Below, in pieces: positions 25,391 to 34,692 of a stretch of 64,000 bases of DNA (positions within the stretch are counted from its first letter, which is position 1; each line of letters begins with the position of its first letter). The stretch spans positions 66,520 through 130,519 of the forward strand of contig DXVO01000028.1 of NCBI GenBank assembly GCA_019417325.1. The letters are read 5' to 3'. A program made the translations under genes and the position numbers. This DNA is from Parabacteroides sp. Lineage in GTDB: Bacteria > Bacteroidota > Bacteroidia > Bacteroidales > Tannerellaceae. The notes beneath the pieces were generated by a model that was given only the letters and a program-made list of their open reading frames with translations, did not search any database and had not been told where the DNA came from.

Positions 25391-26689
25391 TTATCGACGA
25401 CCTCCGCCACCGCTTCTATTACTGTATCCACTGCTTCCACCACTGGAACGGCTACTACCTCCGCCGCTAGAGCGAATACTGCTTCCACCAAAGGATGAAG
25501 AACTGCTTCTGGAAGGTGTATAAGTACTTTGACTTCTCTCACGTGATTGGATAGAGCGAGTTGAATTATAATCGCTTCTACTCCTTGACGGAGCTGAATA
25601 TTGCCGGGTTGAACTTGATATGCCACTATCATCACGGCGATTTACCCGGGTTCTGGTACTACTATTTCCCGATGGACGTGTCGATATTGAGCCACCTCCA
25701 CTATTTTCATTACGAATATATGATGAACCCTGAGTAGTAGAAGGACGTCCTGAACGATTGCTATATCCTCTTATTGAAGATGAATTTACACTCTCACCTC
25801 TTAAAGAAGAGGCTGAACCATTGTACCTACTACTACTTCCCCGGTAACTACTACGTCCTCCATCACCACTATTCCGGGCAGCATAAGAAGAACGACCACC
25901 ACCACTACTGTAAGTCCGCCTTGCATAATGGTTATGTCCCCAATAATGACCGCCACCCCAGTAGCCGCCGCCCCAATAAGGACCAGGTCCCCACCAAGGA
26001 TCATACCAGCCTGCATAGAAACCACCCCAACCGAAGCCCCAACTCGGGCCATAATACCAGCGGGAATAAGTCCACCAAGGGCTGTAACGATACCACGGAT
26101 CATACCAATTATAATACCAAGGGTCATACCAACCGCCCCAACCCCAGTTGTTGCCGACATTGATATTAAAGCTGACATTGGTCCTGCCATCCGAATAGTC
26201 CGTATCATAACCATATCCATAATAACCGTCACTCAAATATAAATCTACCTGGTCAGCACCGGCTATTGTTATTTTACTGGGCGAATGATAACGGATAATA
26301 CGCTCCGTATATTCCGTATCCGAACGACGCTTATCTGATGATTTTGCAGCAACCTTATTGTCATTCTTTGCCGCTATATCATCATTATATTCGGCAAGCA
26401 CTTCACTGCTATCTTCTTTATAAGGTTCTTCCACCTCTACTGAAGAATAACGGCGATTATATTCATCCACATCCCGACCATCAGTTGCCGGACGGGCTGA
26501 AGACGTAGATGCATATGTTACAGTCCGCGTTGCTTCCTGCTTAGGATGTATAACTTTCTCTTCTTTTTTTTCTTTCTTTTTGCTTTTACTGGAAGAGAAA
26601 TATACATCATCGAAGAATTCCTCCTGGGCTGTTGCACCGAATGCAACCAGAAGCATGACTGTCAATGATATTAATTTCATGGGTTTCAT
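25391..26689 (-). CDS. Secreted low-complexity protein with Trp/Tyr/Gly-rich and Ser/Arg/Gly-rich regions
   Basis: The 432-residue protein has a signal peptide (MLLVAFGATAQEE). A lysine- and glutamate-rich segment at about 35-50 is followed by an acidic stretch. Residues about 180-255 are packed with Trp, Tyr, Gly and Pro in units like WYDPWYYNWYDPWY and GPYWGGGYWGGGHYWG. From about 256 to the end it is Ser/Arg/Gly-rich and ends SGGGGRR. No enzyme domain is seen. The composition suggests a disordered or self-associating envelope protein, perhaps binding surfaces or glycan; the function is unknown. It has its own promoter and precedes a FadL-like gene. Confidence 0.75.
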   Translation of the reverse strand: MKPMKLISLTVMLLVAFGATAQEEFFDDVYFSSSKSKKKEKKEEKVIHPKQEATRTVTYASTSSARPATDGRDVDEYNRRYSSVEVEEPYKEDSSEVLAEYNDDIAAKNDNKVAAKSSDKRRSDTEYTERIIRYHSPSKITIAGADQVDLYLSDGYYGYGYDTDYSDGRTNVSFNINVGNNWGWGGWYDPWYYNWYDPWYRYSPWWTYSRWYYGPSWGFGWGGFYAGWYDPWWGPGPYWGGGYWGGGHYWGHNHYARRTYSSGGGRSSYAARNSGDGGRSSYRGSSSRYNGSASSLRGESVNSSSIRGYSNRSGRPSTTQGSSYIRNENSGGGSISTRPSGNSSTRTRVNRRDDSGISSSTRQYSAPSRSRSDYNSTRSIQSRERSQSTYTPSRSSSSSFGGSSIRSSGGGSSRSSGGSSGYSNRSGGGGRR

Positions 26690-26778
26690 ATTCGTTTCTC
26701 CTCTAATTATATTCTATTGCTTAGACAAATTTATACGGCTAAGGTTTAAATACTCTTTCCGCCTGACTATATTATTTA

Positions 26779-26786
26779 CAAATATA
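26779..26786 (-). promoter_or_regulatory. -7 box for the Trp/Tyr/Gly-rich gene
   Basis: TATATTTG on the minus strand lies about 90 bp before the ATG at 26689. The leader would be about 80 nt. Confidence 0.45.
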
Positions 26787-26894
26787 AGCGTTTACTATTA
26801 ATCAACAATGATTTACATAGACTTTAACCATCTATAGTATTTAACGGCCCATAGCCTTTATTAATAAGATGCAACGGGAAATAGAAACGCTGCA

Positions 26895-28250
26895 TTATTT
26901 TTTCAAAGACTTGCTTACCAACCAGAAAGAAACAAACAATGTACAAGTTTCCGCTATAGGTATATCAAACCAGATTGCTTCAATACCAAAGCATGTCGGT
27001 AAAACAAGAATACCTATTGAAACAAAAACCAAAGCCCTCAAAGCTGAAATAATAATTGAAACCTTTGCATTGCCGATGGCTGTAAAATAACTGGACGCCA
27101 ATATATTTAATCCCATCAATAAAAAAGCAAAACAATAGATAGAAACCCCATACGATGCTATTTGCAATACCTGGGTATCATCACTCTTGAAAAATATCCC
27201 TATCACCTGCTCTCCAAAGAAATAGAGCAAAAGGAATAGCGACAGCCCGATAGCCATATTAGTAAAAACAGCTATTTTCAATACGGCTCTAATCCTGTCT
27301 TTTTTATTAGCCCCGAAGTTATATCCGATAATTGGAATAATTCCATCCGATACACCCAGGAAAAAAGTTGTTCCAATAAATAGTGTGTAATTGATAGCCG
27401 TAAATGCTGCTACCCCATTCTCCCCTATATATTTCATCATCGTAAGATTAAACAGATAGACAGTAACAGCAACCGACAACTCCGACACACCTTCGGACGA
27501 ACCATTATAAAAAGCCTGCCAAACTAACTTCCTGTCAAATTTTCCACGTTGAACTGCCACCACCCCCAAAGGATTAAATAAACGCGGAACATTTAATATG
27601 GCACCTACTGTAAAGGCGATACCTGTAGACAAACCCGCACCTTTAACACCCCAGCCCAATACACCGACCATAAATATTGCCAAAACAATATTTATCACCA
27701 CACTGGTTGCCATTACTGAAGTCGCATAGAGAGGATGCCCCATAGCTTTAATAACATAATCCCCCAGGAACATCACACAAAGAATCGGGTAAAAAGGAAC
27801 CAAACTCTGTATATAAGCAACAGAGTCATTTATTAGCACATCATTTGCACCCAATATCCATGCAATATCTTTGGCAAAAATAAAAATAAGCCCACTCACC
27901 AGTATCGACGATATTATCAGAAAGATAAAAAGAGAAGTCAATGCATTATTCGCCTTTTTCCGGTCGCGCTGCCCCAAACTTATACTTATAATGGTCTGGC
28001 ATCCGACACCAATTATAATAGCAAATGCTGTAAATAAGCTATAGCAGGGAAGAATCAGGTTTACACTTGCCAATGCATTTGCACCGACAAAATGTCCCAA
28101 TACAACCCCATCGACAACAGACTGTAATCCGATAAAAAGCAAACCGGCCACACCGGGAAGGGCATACTTTACAAATAAATGAGGAATAGGTCCGTTCAAC
28201 AATAATTTTTCCCTGTTAAGGTGGTAAGCCACACTTTTATTCTCCGTCAT
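26895..28250 (-). CDS. MATE-family efflux transporter
   Basis: The 451-residue protein has about twelve membrane segments in two similar halves, with family patterns such as ALPGVAGLLFIGLQSVVDGV and FGANKKDRIRAVLKIAVFTN. MATE proteins export cationic drugs or metabolites in exchange for sodium or protons. A Crp-type regulator gene lies 80 bp upstream on the same strand and may control it, though the transporter also has its own promoter box. Confidence 0.92.
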   Translation of the reverse strand: MTENKSVAYHLNREKLLLNGPIPHLFVKYALPGVAGLLFIGLQSVVDGVVLGHFVGANALASVNLILPCYSLFTAFAIIIGVGCQTIISISLGQRDRKKANNALTSLFIFLIISSILVSGLIFIFAKDIAWILGANDVLINDSVAYIQSLVPFYPILCVMFLGDYVIKAMGHPLYATSVMATSVVINIVLAIFMVGVLGWGVKGAGLSTGIAFTVGAILNVPRLFNPLGVVAVQRGKFDRKLVWQAFYNGSSEGVSELSVAVTVYLFNLTMMKYIGENGVAAFTAINYTLFIGTTFFLGVSDGIIPIIGYNFGANKKDRIRAVLKIAVFTNMAIGLSLFLLLYFFGEQVIGIFFKSDDTQVLQIASYGVSIYCFAFLLMGLNILASSYFTAIGNAKVSIIISALRALVFVSIGILVLPTCFGIEAIWFDIPIAETCTLFVSFWLVSKSLKK

Positions 28251-28276
28251 ATTTTCTACCTTTTATTTTCGAGGCA

Positions 28277-28284
28277 CAAAAATA
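28277..28284 (-). promoter_or_regulatory. -7 box of the MATE gene promoter
   Basis: TATTTTTG on the minus strand lies 26 bp before the ATG at 28250, between the Crp-type regulator and the transporter. Confidence 0.45.
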
Positions 28285-28330
28285 GGACATCCCGAACAGA
28301 ATAAAGTTACCATAAGATAACTTCGAAAAG

Positions 28331-28894
28331 TTACTTAAAAGAAGAACGGATGCGGCTCAACGACTGAGGAGTAATCTGTAAATAAGAAGCAATATGTTTC
28401 AGGGAAACCCGCTGGAACAAATCCGGATGGTCCTTCATTAAGGTTTCATATTGGGCACGTGCATCATTCCAGCTATCATTTATAAAGTAGTTTTCATACT
28501 CACGAAGATAATTATCCTGTAGTTTCCTCAGATAATTGCACAGGCCAAGCGATTGCTCACAAAGAGCTTCCATTCTATCCGTATGAATGCGAAGCAATAC
28601 CGTATCCTCTATCATCTCGATATTATAAGCGGCAGTCTTCCGGTAAGAGCTATTTAATAATTCTCCGGCCGATGCGAACCATAAGGTAACATCCCGCGTC
28701 TCTCTTTCCACAAAAGCCCTGACTAATCCATTCAGTACAAACCATACATATGAATCATGTTCTCCTTCCCTGACCAAATAATCTCCTTTCCGGAAAGACA
28801 CATCTTCCAGCTCGTTTAAAAAGAGTTGTGCCGCTTCATCCGAAAAAGGATAAATCTGACGTTGCTGCTCTATAAAATCATCTAACATTTCCAT
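28331..28894 (-). CDS. Crp/Fnr-family transcriptional regulator
   Basis: The 187-residue protein has a cyclic-nucleotide-binding-type jelly roll (FRKGDYLVREGEHDSYVWFVLNGLVRAF), a long dimer helix and a C-terminal helix-turn-helix (VSLKHIASYLQITPQSLSRIRSSFK). The usual Arg-Ser phosphate cassette for cAMP is not seen, so the ligand is unknown. Its position beside the MATE exporter gene suggests local control. It is divergent from yaaA. Confidence 0.9.
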   Translation of the reverse strand: MEMLDDFIEQQRQIYPFSDEAAQLFLNELEDVSFRKGDYLVREGEHDSYVWFVLNGLVRAFVERETRDVTLWFASAGELLNSSYRKTAAYNIEMIEDTVLLRIHTDRMEALCEQSLGLCNYLRKLQDNYLREYENYFINDSWNDARAQYETLMKDHPDLFQRVSLKHIASYLQITPQSLSRIRSSFK

Positions 28895-28988
28895 AATTCA
28901 TCTGCTAAACAGGTTCTAAAGATATTCTTTTTCCCCTGAATAATAAAATGATTATTTTTACAAACAAAATCTTATAATCATACGGACT

Positions 28989-29750
28989 ATGCATATTATT
29001 ATCTCTCCAGCCAAAACAATGGCAGGCACATCCAAAATAAAAGTACCCACAGGGACAGTCCCTTTCTTCCGAAAAGAAGCCTCGGAAATCGCACTGAATA
29101 TGGCACAATTCCCGATTGAAGAATTAGCCAGGGCATTAAAACTCAGCCCTAAACTCGCAATTGAAATGTATCAGCGTTTTCAAGATTTTCATGCGGAAGA
29201 AAAGCCTTTGCAAGCACTTCTTGCCTATACTGGTGTTGTTTTTAAAAATATGAATCCCAAAGATTTTACAGCAGAGGATTTCCTCTTTGCACAGGAACAC
29301 TTACGCATGGCATCTCCTTGTTACGGTTTCCTTCGTCCTCTCGACCTCATCAAGCCCTATAGAATGGAATATGATGTAAAACTGCCGGAACTGGAAGAAG
29401 GGAATATATATAATTTCTGGCGTTCAAGACTCACACAGCCTTTTATCGATGAAATTAAAGCAGACGACCAGACATTAATCAACCTGGCAAGTATGGATAT
29501 CCAGCCCTCTTTCGATTGGAAAAGTATTGAACAGGCAGTCCGTATCATTACTCCCGATTTCAGGGTATGGAAAAACGGAAAAGCAAACACGATTGTTATT
29601 TATGCGAAAATGGCTCGCGGACAAATGGTTCGCTATATCATCAAAAACAGAATAAGTGATCCTGAAGAATTAAAAGCTTTTACCTGGGAAGGATTTCATT
29701 ATAAAGAAGATATGTCAGAAAAAGACAGGTGGGTATTCTTACAGGACTAA
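28989..29750 (+). CDS. yaaA: Peroxide-stress protein YaaA
   Basis: The 253-residue protein begins MHIIISPAKTM and contains LLAYTGVVFKNMNP, LRPLDLIKPYRMEY and TIVIYAKMARGQMVRYIIKN, all typical of the YaaA (DUF328) family. In Escherichia coli YaaA limits free iron and oxidative DNA damage after peroxide. The length matches the family. It is monocistronic, divergent from the Crp-type gene, and is followed by a hairpin. Confidence 0.95.
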   Translation: MHIIISPAKTMAGTSKIKVPTGTVPFFRKEASEIALNMAQFPIEELARALKLSPKLAIEMYQRFQDFHAEEKPLQALLAYTGVVFKNMNPKDFTAEDFLFAQEHLRMASPCYGFLRPLDLIKPYRMEYDVKLPELEEGNIYNFWRSRLTQPFIDEIKADDQTLINLASMDIQPSFDWKSIEQAVRIITPDFRVWKNGKANTIVIYAKMARGQMVRYIIKNRISDPEELKAFTWEGFHYKEDMSEKDRWVFLQD

Positions 29751-29778
29751 ACAAAAAAGCAAATAAGGTTACAGTTCT

Positions 29779-29814
29779 ATTACCGAACGCATTCTGTCGT
29801 CTGCGTTCGGTAAT
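29779..29814 (+). terminator. Terminator after yaaA
   Basis: A perfect 13-bp stem (ATTACCGAACGCA with TGCGTTCGGTAAT) and a 10-nt loop are followed by GTTTTCT. It lies between the convergent yaaA and DUF5723 genes and may serve both. Confidence 0.75.
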
Positions 29815-29829
29815 GTTTTCTATGGATTA

Positions 29830-31245
29830 TCAATCACACATCATATTCCTCAACGGAACGCTTATCCCCATATAAAGGTTCACTGCACTTCCGCTTACCG
29901 GCAGGAACTGTGGCGTAACCTTTGTAAACATATAGTCGGAACCGATAAAGAAGTTAATCCATTTCGGAGTAAAGTTCAAAGCCAAGCCATAGGTCTTAAA
30001 ATTACTATGAATAAAAGAATAACTGGCAGCAGCTTCAAACCAATATACAGGACGATAGCTAACAGAAGCTGTCAACTCTGAATAAGCCTTCGGAGTATAG
30101 AAACGTGTACTCGACAATAAACCGAATCCCAATTGATTATCTAATATCCGGTACTCAGCTCCTATATTGATTGTAGAACGTAAAGAAGTCGTATTCTTAA
30201 CCGGATCTTTTTGAGTAAAATGGAATAATTGTTCCAGATTACCTTTCATCGTATCAAACTGGTCGCTCATGCTGGGTTTACTGCCGTCCACTTTATCCCC
30301 CAGAGCTAGGTCGAAGCCATCAAAATCGAATTGGCCGTTTACTTCGCCATAAATATTAGAACTCTTATTCCAGCTTATAAATCCCAGATCAAGCACTGAT
30401 GCGGATAGCGTAAGATTATCAAGTAATTTATAAGTAGCACCCAAGTCGATACCCATACCAAAACCACCCAATCCCGGCGAATCATATTGGAAACCGCTAA
30501 TATACTGGCGTCCCTGATCATCATAACTGTTTTCAGCAGTCAAGCCTTTCACATTTGCACTCATTGTACCTTGCGAAGTAATTTCCCAGTTATTTTCATT
30601 CATCACGGCATGCAAATGGTCGATCTGTGCCTCCATTGTACCGGCGCCAAACAACATTTTCAATTTACCACCGACTGTCAATTTATCCGTAATCGGACGT
30701 GAATAACCTACTCCGGCTTCAACATATGCTTCCGAATACGCTTTCATATTAGTAATATCATAGGTAGTACCTGCAACCGTATTTCCCCGTTTTACAAATT
30801 CAAGCATGTTTTTAGGAACCCCGATACTTGCCAAACCTTTCACAGAAATATCCACAGAATAAAAACCTTTTCCTGCATACCAGCCACCGGATAATATCTG
30901 AGTACCGAAATCCGTATTCACCTGGTTACGGTCTTTCAAGCCACTCAAAAAAGATTCCGTATTCACAGATTTATCCATGAAAGTAACCAATCTGCCGTCT
31001 TTAGAAAACAAGATATTGTCCAATGCCACTCCATTGGTTGTATAAGCAGCATTTACCCCACCCAATACAGGAATAGACACATATCCGCGTTCAGGTCTGA
31101 ATGCCGGGTTCTGCGCCGTACGCAGCGGAGAGTTTTGCATAAAATAGGAAGTTCGCAATTGCTGGGCAGAAACAGATGTTCCGATAAATAAGCACAAAAC
31201 CAAAGTCAGCAATCCTTTAGCCTGTCTGTTAAATATAGTATTCAT
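29830..31245 (-). CDS. DUF5723 outer-membrane beta-barrel protein
   Basis: The 471-residue protein has a signal peptide (cleavage after SVSAQ), then LRTSYFMQNSPLRTAQNPAFRPERGYVSIPVLGGV, which is the start of DUF5723 proteins. Repeated beta-strands and a fold like PorV/FadL barrels follow. The function is unknown. It is the second gene of an operon with a lipoprotein 31 bp upstream, suggesting that the pair works together in the outer membrane. Confidence 0.82.
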   Translation of the reverse strand: MNTIFNRQAKGLLTLVLCLFIGTSVSAQQLRTSYFMQNSPLRTAQNPAFRPERGYVSIPVLGGVNAAYTTNGVALDNILFSKDGRLVTFMDKSVNTESFLSGLKDRNQVNTDFGTQILSGGWYAGKGFYSVDISVKGLASIGVPKNMLEFVKRGNTVAGTTYDITNMKAYSEAYVEAGVGYSRPITDKLTVGGKLKMLFGAGTMEAQIDHLHAVMNENNWEITSQGTMSANVKGLTAENSYDDQGRQYISGFQYDSPGLGGFGMGIDLGATYKLLDNLTLSASVLDLGFISWNKSSNIYGEVNGQFDFDGFDLALGDKVDGSKPSMSDQFDTMKGNLEQLFHFTQKDPVKNTTSLRSTINIGAEYRILDNQLGFGLLSSTRFYTPKAYSELTASVSYRPVYWFEAAASYSFIHSNFKTYGLALNFTPKWINFFIGSDYMFTKVTPQFLPVSGSAVNLYMGISVPLRNMMCD

Positions 31246-31276
31246 TTTGCTTCAGTATAATTTGTTAGTTAATAGA

Positions 31277-32344
31277 TTAAATGGAGATACCACCTGTTTT
31301 CTTCAATTTAAGTTCAAGGGAAATTTTCTGGTTTGTTTTCAACGCTTCAGGTTGCTCGCGGCCACTCAATTCCATAACAAACTGAATATCTTTTGCATTA
31401 ACCATCTTGTACATATCTTCAGATTTAATCTCAAAAGAAAATTCACCGGTATTCCCTTTTATCTCTTGTTCAGGAAATACAATATCCAAAGGACGACCAT
31501 AACTATCTACTATTTTCATAATAATAGAAAGGTCAAATGGCATCGTATTCGTTACTGTTCCGAATATGGTAGCAGTCCCTCCGGAAAACAGATAATCTAC
31601 AAATGATTCGTCAAAAGCATCCTTCACATGTTCGGTAGTTACCGCTTGAAAACTTGCAGAAGGAACTAAAGGGATTTCCAGTTCATAACCGATTGAAGAA
31701 ATAGAAACATTATCCGTTGTTTTCTTTTTCCCTAATAAATTCAATTCTATTGTGGCTGGGATATTTTCTATTACTGAGGGAAGTTCTTTACATCCTGCAA
31801 AGATATAACCTTCTTTTACTGACGATTCATTCGGTCCGATCCATGCATTTGGTTTATCCTTCTCCAATACAAAATTTGCGGTTGCACGACTTTCTCCTCC
31901 TTCTATTGTAAACTGGCAATCTATATCCCCTGTAGTCAGTTCACTATTTAACAGAATATGAGGATCAGCCAGGCCCAAAACAAAACCTTCATCAAAAAGA
32001 TCCTGTAAATCTTTCAAATCTACCGTTCCAGATGCAATCGGTTCATAATTATCGGTAAGAGGTATTCCAACATCCACACCGGGAACCGGCACGATATTCA
32101 ACTCTTTTTCATACCGGGCTGTATAAGACCCATCCTCCTCTATTTTGATAGATGGAACTTTATACACCTTAATGACATCGTCTACCTCGACAGAACCGGA
32201 ACCCAAAGGAACGACCCATTCATCCCCTATCGTTATATCGTCTGTATCCACTTTCGACAAATCATACTTGCTATCAACACACGCAGTGCAAAAAAACACA
32301 ATTGCAAGTAGAGCTTGAAATAAAATTTTACCTCTCATTAACAT
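31277..32344 (-). CDS. Lipoprotein paired with the DUF5723 gene
   Basis: The protein is 355 residues from the ATG at 32344, or 353 from the ATG at 32338, which gives a more ordinary start (MRGKILFQALLAIVFFCTAC). The lipobox cysteine is residue 21 of the longer form. The mature part is beta-rich with repeats of about 100 residues (for example YELEIPLVPSASFQAVT) and no recognised catalytic motif. I do not recognise the family with confidence. Its tight linkage to the DUF5723 outer-membrane gene suggests that it is an accessory surface or periplasmic protein. Confidence 0.65.
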   Translation of the reverse strand: MLMRGKILFQALLAIVFFCTACVDSKYDLSKVDTDDITIGDEWVVPLGSGSVEVDDVIKVYKVPSIKIEEDGSYTARYEKELNIVPVPGVDVGIPLTDNYEPIASGTVDLKDLQDLFDEGFVLGLADPHILLNSELTTGDIDCQFTIEGGESRATANFVLEKDKPNAWIGPNESSVKEGYIFAGCKELPSVIENIPATIELNLLGKKKTTDNVSISSIGYELEIPLVPSASFQAVTTEHVKDAFDESFVDYLFSGGTATIFGTVTNTMPFDLSIIMKIVDSYGRPLDIVFPEQEIKGNTGEFSFEIKSEDMYKMVNAKDIQFVMELSGREQPEALKTNQKISLELKLKKTGGISI

Positions 32345-32386
32345 AGTAGTATGTATATATCAATTACCAAAATATATTAAACGATG

Positions 32387-32394
32387 CAAAAGTA
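32387..32394 (-). promoter_or_regulatory. -7 box for the lipoprotein-DUF5723 operon
   Basis: TACTTTTG on the minus strand lies about 43 bp before the ATG at 32344, giving a leader of 35-45 nt. Confidence 0.55.
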
Positions 32395-32504
32395 AACAAA
32401 AAAGCTGATACTTTGTTTTATATTTACCGCTAAATTTGAAAATTTGTATATTATATCTAAGTAAATTCTTTACTTTGTGTAAGAAAATCTTATTCTTTCA
32501 GGCT

Positions 32505-33566
32505 ATGAAACGAAGTTGTATTTTTATCCTATTGTCCATATTAGTATTCTATCTAAAAGAAGGATATGAACTGATAACGGCAGATGCTCCTGTTAAATGT
32601 GCCGCTACAGGTAACCTGTCTGATGTAGCCGAAGAGGTAATCGCCATTCCTTTGGAAACGAATCTCCATTGCCAACTCGGACATGTCCACAGGATTAAAC
32701 GGGATGGCAATCATTTATTTTTACTGAGCAAACGCCAGCTTTACCATTTCAGTTGTTCCGGAAAATTCATCAACCAAATTACTTATACCGGACAATTCCA
32801 CAAGAATAGTTTTACGGTATCCGACTATGTAGTAGACGCCATCCATAAACAACTGATTGTAATGGACGACAAACTAAATGCGCACTACTTCAATTATGAA
32901 GGTGATTATTTAGGTAGAATCGATTTATCCAAACACCGCACCTGGAATTCTTTATCCAAACTATCCTATTACGATAATCATTTATATGCCACTGCAGAAC
33001 GGCAAATACAGCGAAAAGAAGCCGGCAACCGCTATTGTGTAGAGCAATGGTTATATAAATTCGATACAACATTCAATGAAGTGGAGACACGCCAGCTAAC
33101 CAATGCCGAATTAGGTCGATTCACTTTAGGGCAAGCATTCGCCCCGGAAGTTGCCGTAGCCAATAAGCAGGTTTATGTACAATCGCCATCCATGCAACCG
33201 GATTTATTATTACGGGATACCTTATACCTGATAAACCAGAACAAACTGGATATCACTGACGACTATCCGTATATCCTTCCCATACGCATCAACAAACGTT
33301 TCCTAATCTCCACCCATTACAACGCACAAGTGGAAGAAAAAAGTTACACATTCTGTTTCGACCGCCTTAAAAACCAGGCCTACAATGTAGCCGGCGGATT
33401 AACAGACAATTTCTACCAGACAGGCAATGTTCCCGAATTACAGCCTATGGATATAAACAGCAATTATTATTGCTACTGTAAAACCGGGAAAGATGTGGAA
33501 GAGTTATTCCCTGAGAGGACAACAGACAGCAACCCCGTCTTATTTATCATAAAGCTGAAGGCATAA
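32505..33566 (+). CDS. Secreted six-bladed beta-propeller protein
   Basis: The start is taken at ATG 32505 (MKRSCIFILLSILVFYL), which gives a signal-anchor or signal peptide. A longer frame from 32436 would include a -7-like box (TTACTTTG, 32470-32477). The 353-residue product has the repeating pattern of Bacteroidales six-bladed beta-propellers: VAEEVIAIPLETN, HVHRIKRDGNHLFLL, YVVDAIHKQLIVMDDK. It ends NPVLFIIKLKA, as is usual in the family. The function is unknown and may be binding rather than catalysis. It stands alone between the DUF5723 operon and the xylose operon. Confidence 0.68.
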   Translation: MKRSCIFILLSILVFYLKEGYELITADAPVKCAATGNLSDVAEEVIAIPLETNLHCQLGHVHRIKRDGNHLFLLSKRQLYHFSCSGKFINQITYTGQFHKNSFTVSDYVVDAIHKQLIVMDDKLNAHYFNYEGDYLGRIDLSKHRTWNSLSKLSYYDNHLYATAERQIQRKEAGNRYCVEQWLYKFDTTFNEVETRQLTNAELGRFTLGQAFAPEVAVANKQVYVQSPSMQPDLLLRDTLYLINQNKLDITDDYPYILPIRINKRFLISTHYNAQVEEKSYTFCFDRLKNQAYNVAGGLTDNFYQTGNVPELQPMDINSNYYCYCKTGKDVEELFPERTTDSNPVLFIIKLKA

Positions 33567-33895
33567 ACAACGTTTTCTATTGATTTTAATTTTTTAACAG
33601 ACAAAAAACACAACACAAAAGCCACCTGTTTACGTATCGTACAAAATACAATAAGTCCCTCCTCCCGGCCTCCAATAGAATATGCCCGAACTAACGACTA
33701 ATAAATTATTTGAGGGATGCCCGGCAGGTTCCTTTCCCTTCTTTCCAAAAACATATTGTATACAATAAGATAAGACCTTTTTTCTTATTGTAAAATACAA
33801 GATATGTATACTAATGAAAAACAATGCTTTAAAGCATACCTCTTTCATTTATACAAACAAAAAATCATCTGCATATTTGTAATAAAACCATCAAT
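33567..33895. other. Upstream regulatory region of the xylose operon
   Basis: This 329-bp gap holds three copies of TACAATAAG (33647-33655 and 33761-33769 forward, 33784-33792 reversed). It also holds a palindrome TATTGTATACAATA (33754-33767), a 14-bp palindrome ATGCTTTAAAGCAT (33824-33837) and a near-consensus -7 box CATATTTG (33872-33879). No gene is seen. Confidence 0.55.
33754..33767. promoter_or_regulatory. Candidate operator of the xylose regulator
   Basis: TATTGTATACAATA is a perfect 14-bp palindrome, and its right half continues into TACAATAAG. An inverted TTGTA-AAA-TACAA site follows at 33788-33800. Such TTGTA/TACAA half-sites could bind the NUDIX-type regulator encoded immediately downstream. 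Confidence 0.45.
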
Positions 33896-34660
33896 ATGCA
33901 AGACAAACAGCAACAGTTGCCACTGGCAAATAATCATATATCCGTAGACTGCGTTGTAGTTGGCTTCGATGGCGAACAGCTAAAAGTTCTGCTGATAAAC
34001 CGTGTCGGAGAAGAGAATGGCGAAATATACCATGACAAAAAACTACCCGGAAGCCTTATTTATATGGATGAAGACCTGGACGAAGCTGCCCGCCGCGTAT
34101 TATGCGAACTGACCGGTATTAAGAATTTAAACCTCATACAATTTAAAGCATTCGGTTCCAAAAACAGGACAAGCAATCCGAAAGATGTACACTGGCTGGA
34201 ACGAGCCATGCAATCCAGAGTGGAACGGATAGTTACCATCGCCTACCTCTCGATGGTAAAAATAGATAGTACCCTCAATAAAAGCCTGGACGAACATCAG
34301 GCATGCTGGATCGCACTGGGAGATATAAAAACCCTGGCGTTCGACCATAATCTGATTATAAAAGAAGCCCTCGCTCATATCCGGCAAATCGTGGAGTTCA
34401 ATCCCTCTATGCTTTTCGAATTGTTACCGCGAAAGTTTACAGCAGCCCAGCTCCGCATACTTTTCGAACTCATATATGACAAGCCGGTGGATGTCCGCAA
34501 CTTCCATAAAAAGATTGCAACCATGGAATATGTGGTTCCATTGGAAGAAAAACAAAAAGGCGTAGCCCACCGTGCAGCCCGCTATTACAAATTCGACAAG
34601 AAGATATACAATAAGGTAAGGAACATGCCTATGCCACTGAAAGACGGGAACAAAATTTAA
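33896..34660 (+). CDS. NUDIX-related (NrtR-type) regulator, probable xylose regulator
   Basis: The 254-residue protein has an N-terminal Nudix fold (ISVDCVVVGFDGEQLKVLLINR) whose box is degenerate: GSLIYMDEDLDEAARRVLCE replaces the RE and EE metal ligands, so catalysis is unlikely. The C-terminal winged helix (PRKFTAAQLRILFELIYDKP) binds DNA. This architecture is that of NrtR-type sugar regulators in Bacteroides, such as AraR and the one encoded by the xylose operon of B. thetaiotaomicron. It lies 32 bp upstream of xylA, in one operon. The ligand is probably xylose or a derivative. Confidence 0.85.
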   Translation: MQDKQQQLPLANNHISVDCVVVGFDGEQLKVLLINRVGEENGEIYHDKKLPGSLIYMDEDLDEAARRVLCELTGIKNLNLIQFKAFGSKNRTSNPKDVHWLERAMQSRVERIVTIAYLSMVKIDSTLNKSLDEHQACWIALGDIKTLAFDHNLIIKEALAHIRQIVEFNPSMLFELLPRKFTAAQLRILFELIYDKPVDVRNFHKKIATMEYVVPLEEKQKGVAHRAARYYKFDKKIYNKVRNMPMPLKDGNKI

Positions 34661-34692
34661 ATCATATATTAACTAATAAAAATACAACGATT

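Noticed and set aside
25378..26242. Several frames overlapping the Trp/Tyr/Gly-rich gene
   Set aside because: They are shadows of a low-complexity gene in other frames or on the other strand; their compositions are just the repeats read out of frame.
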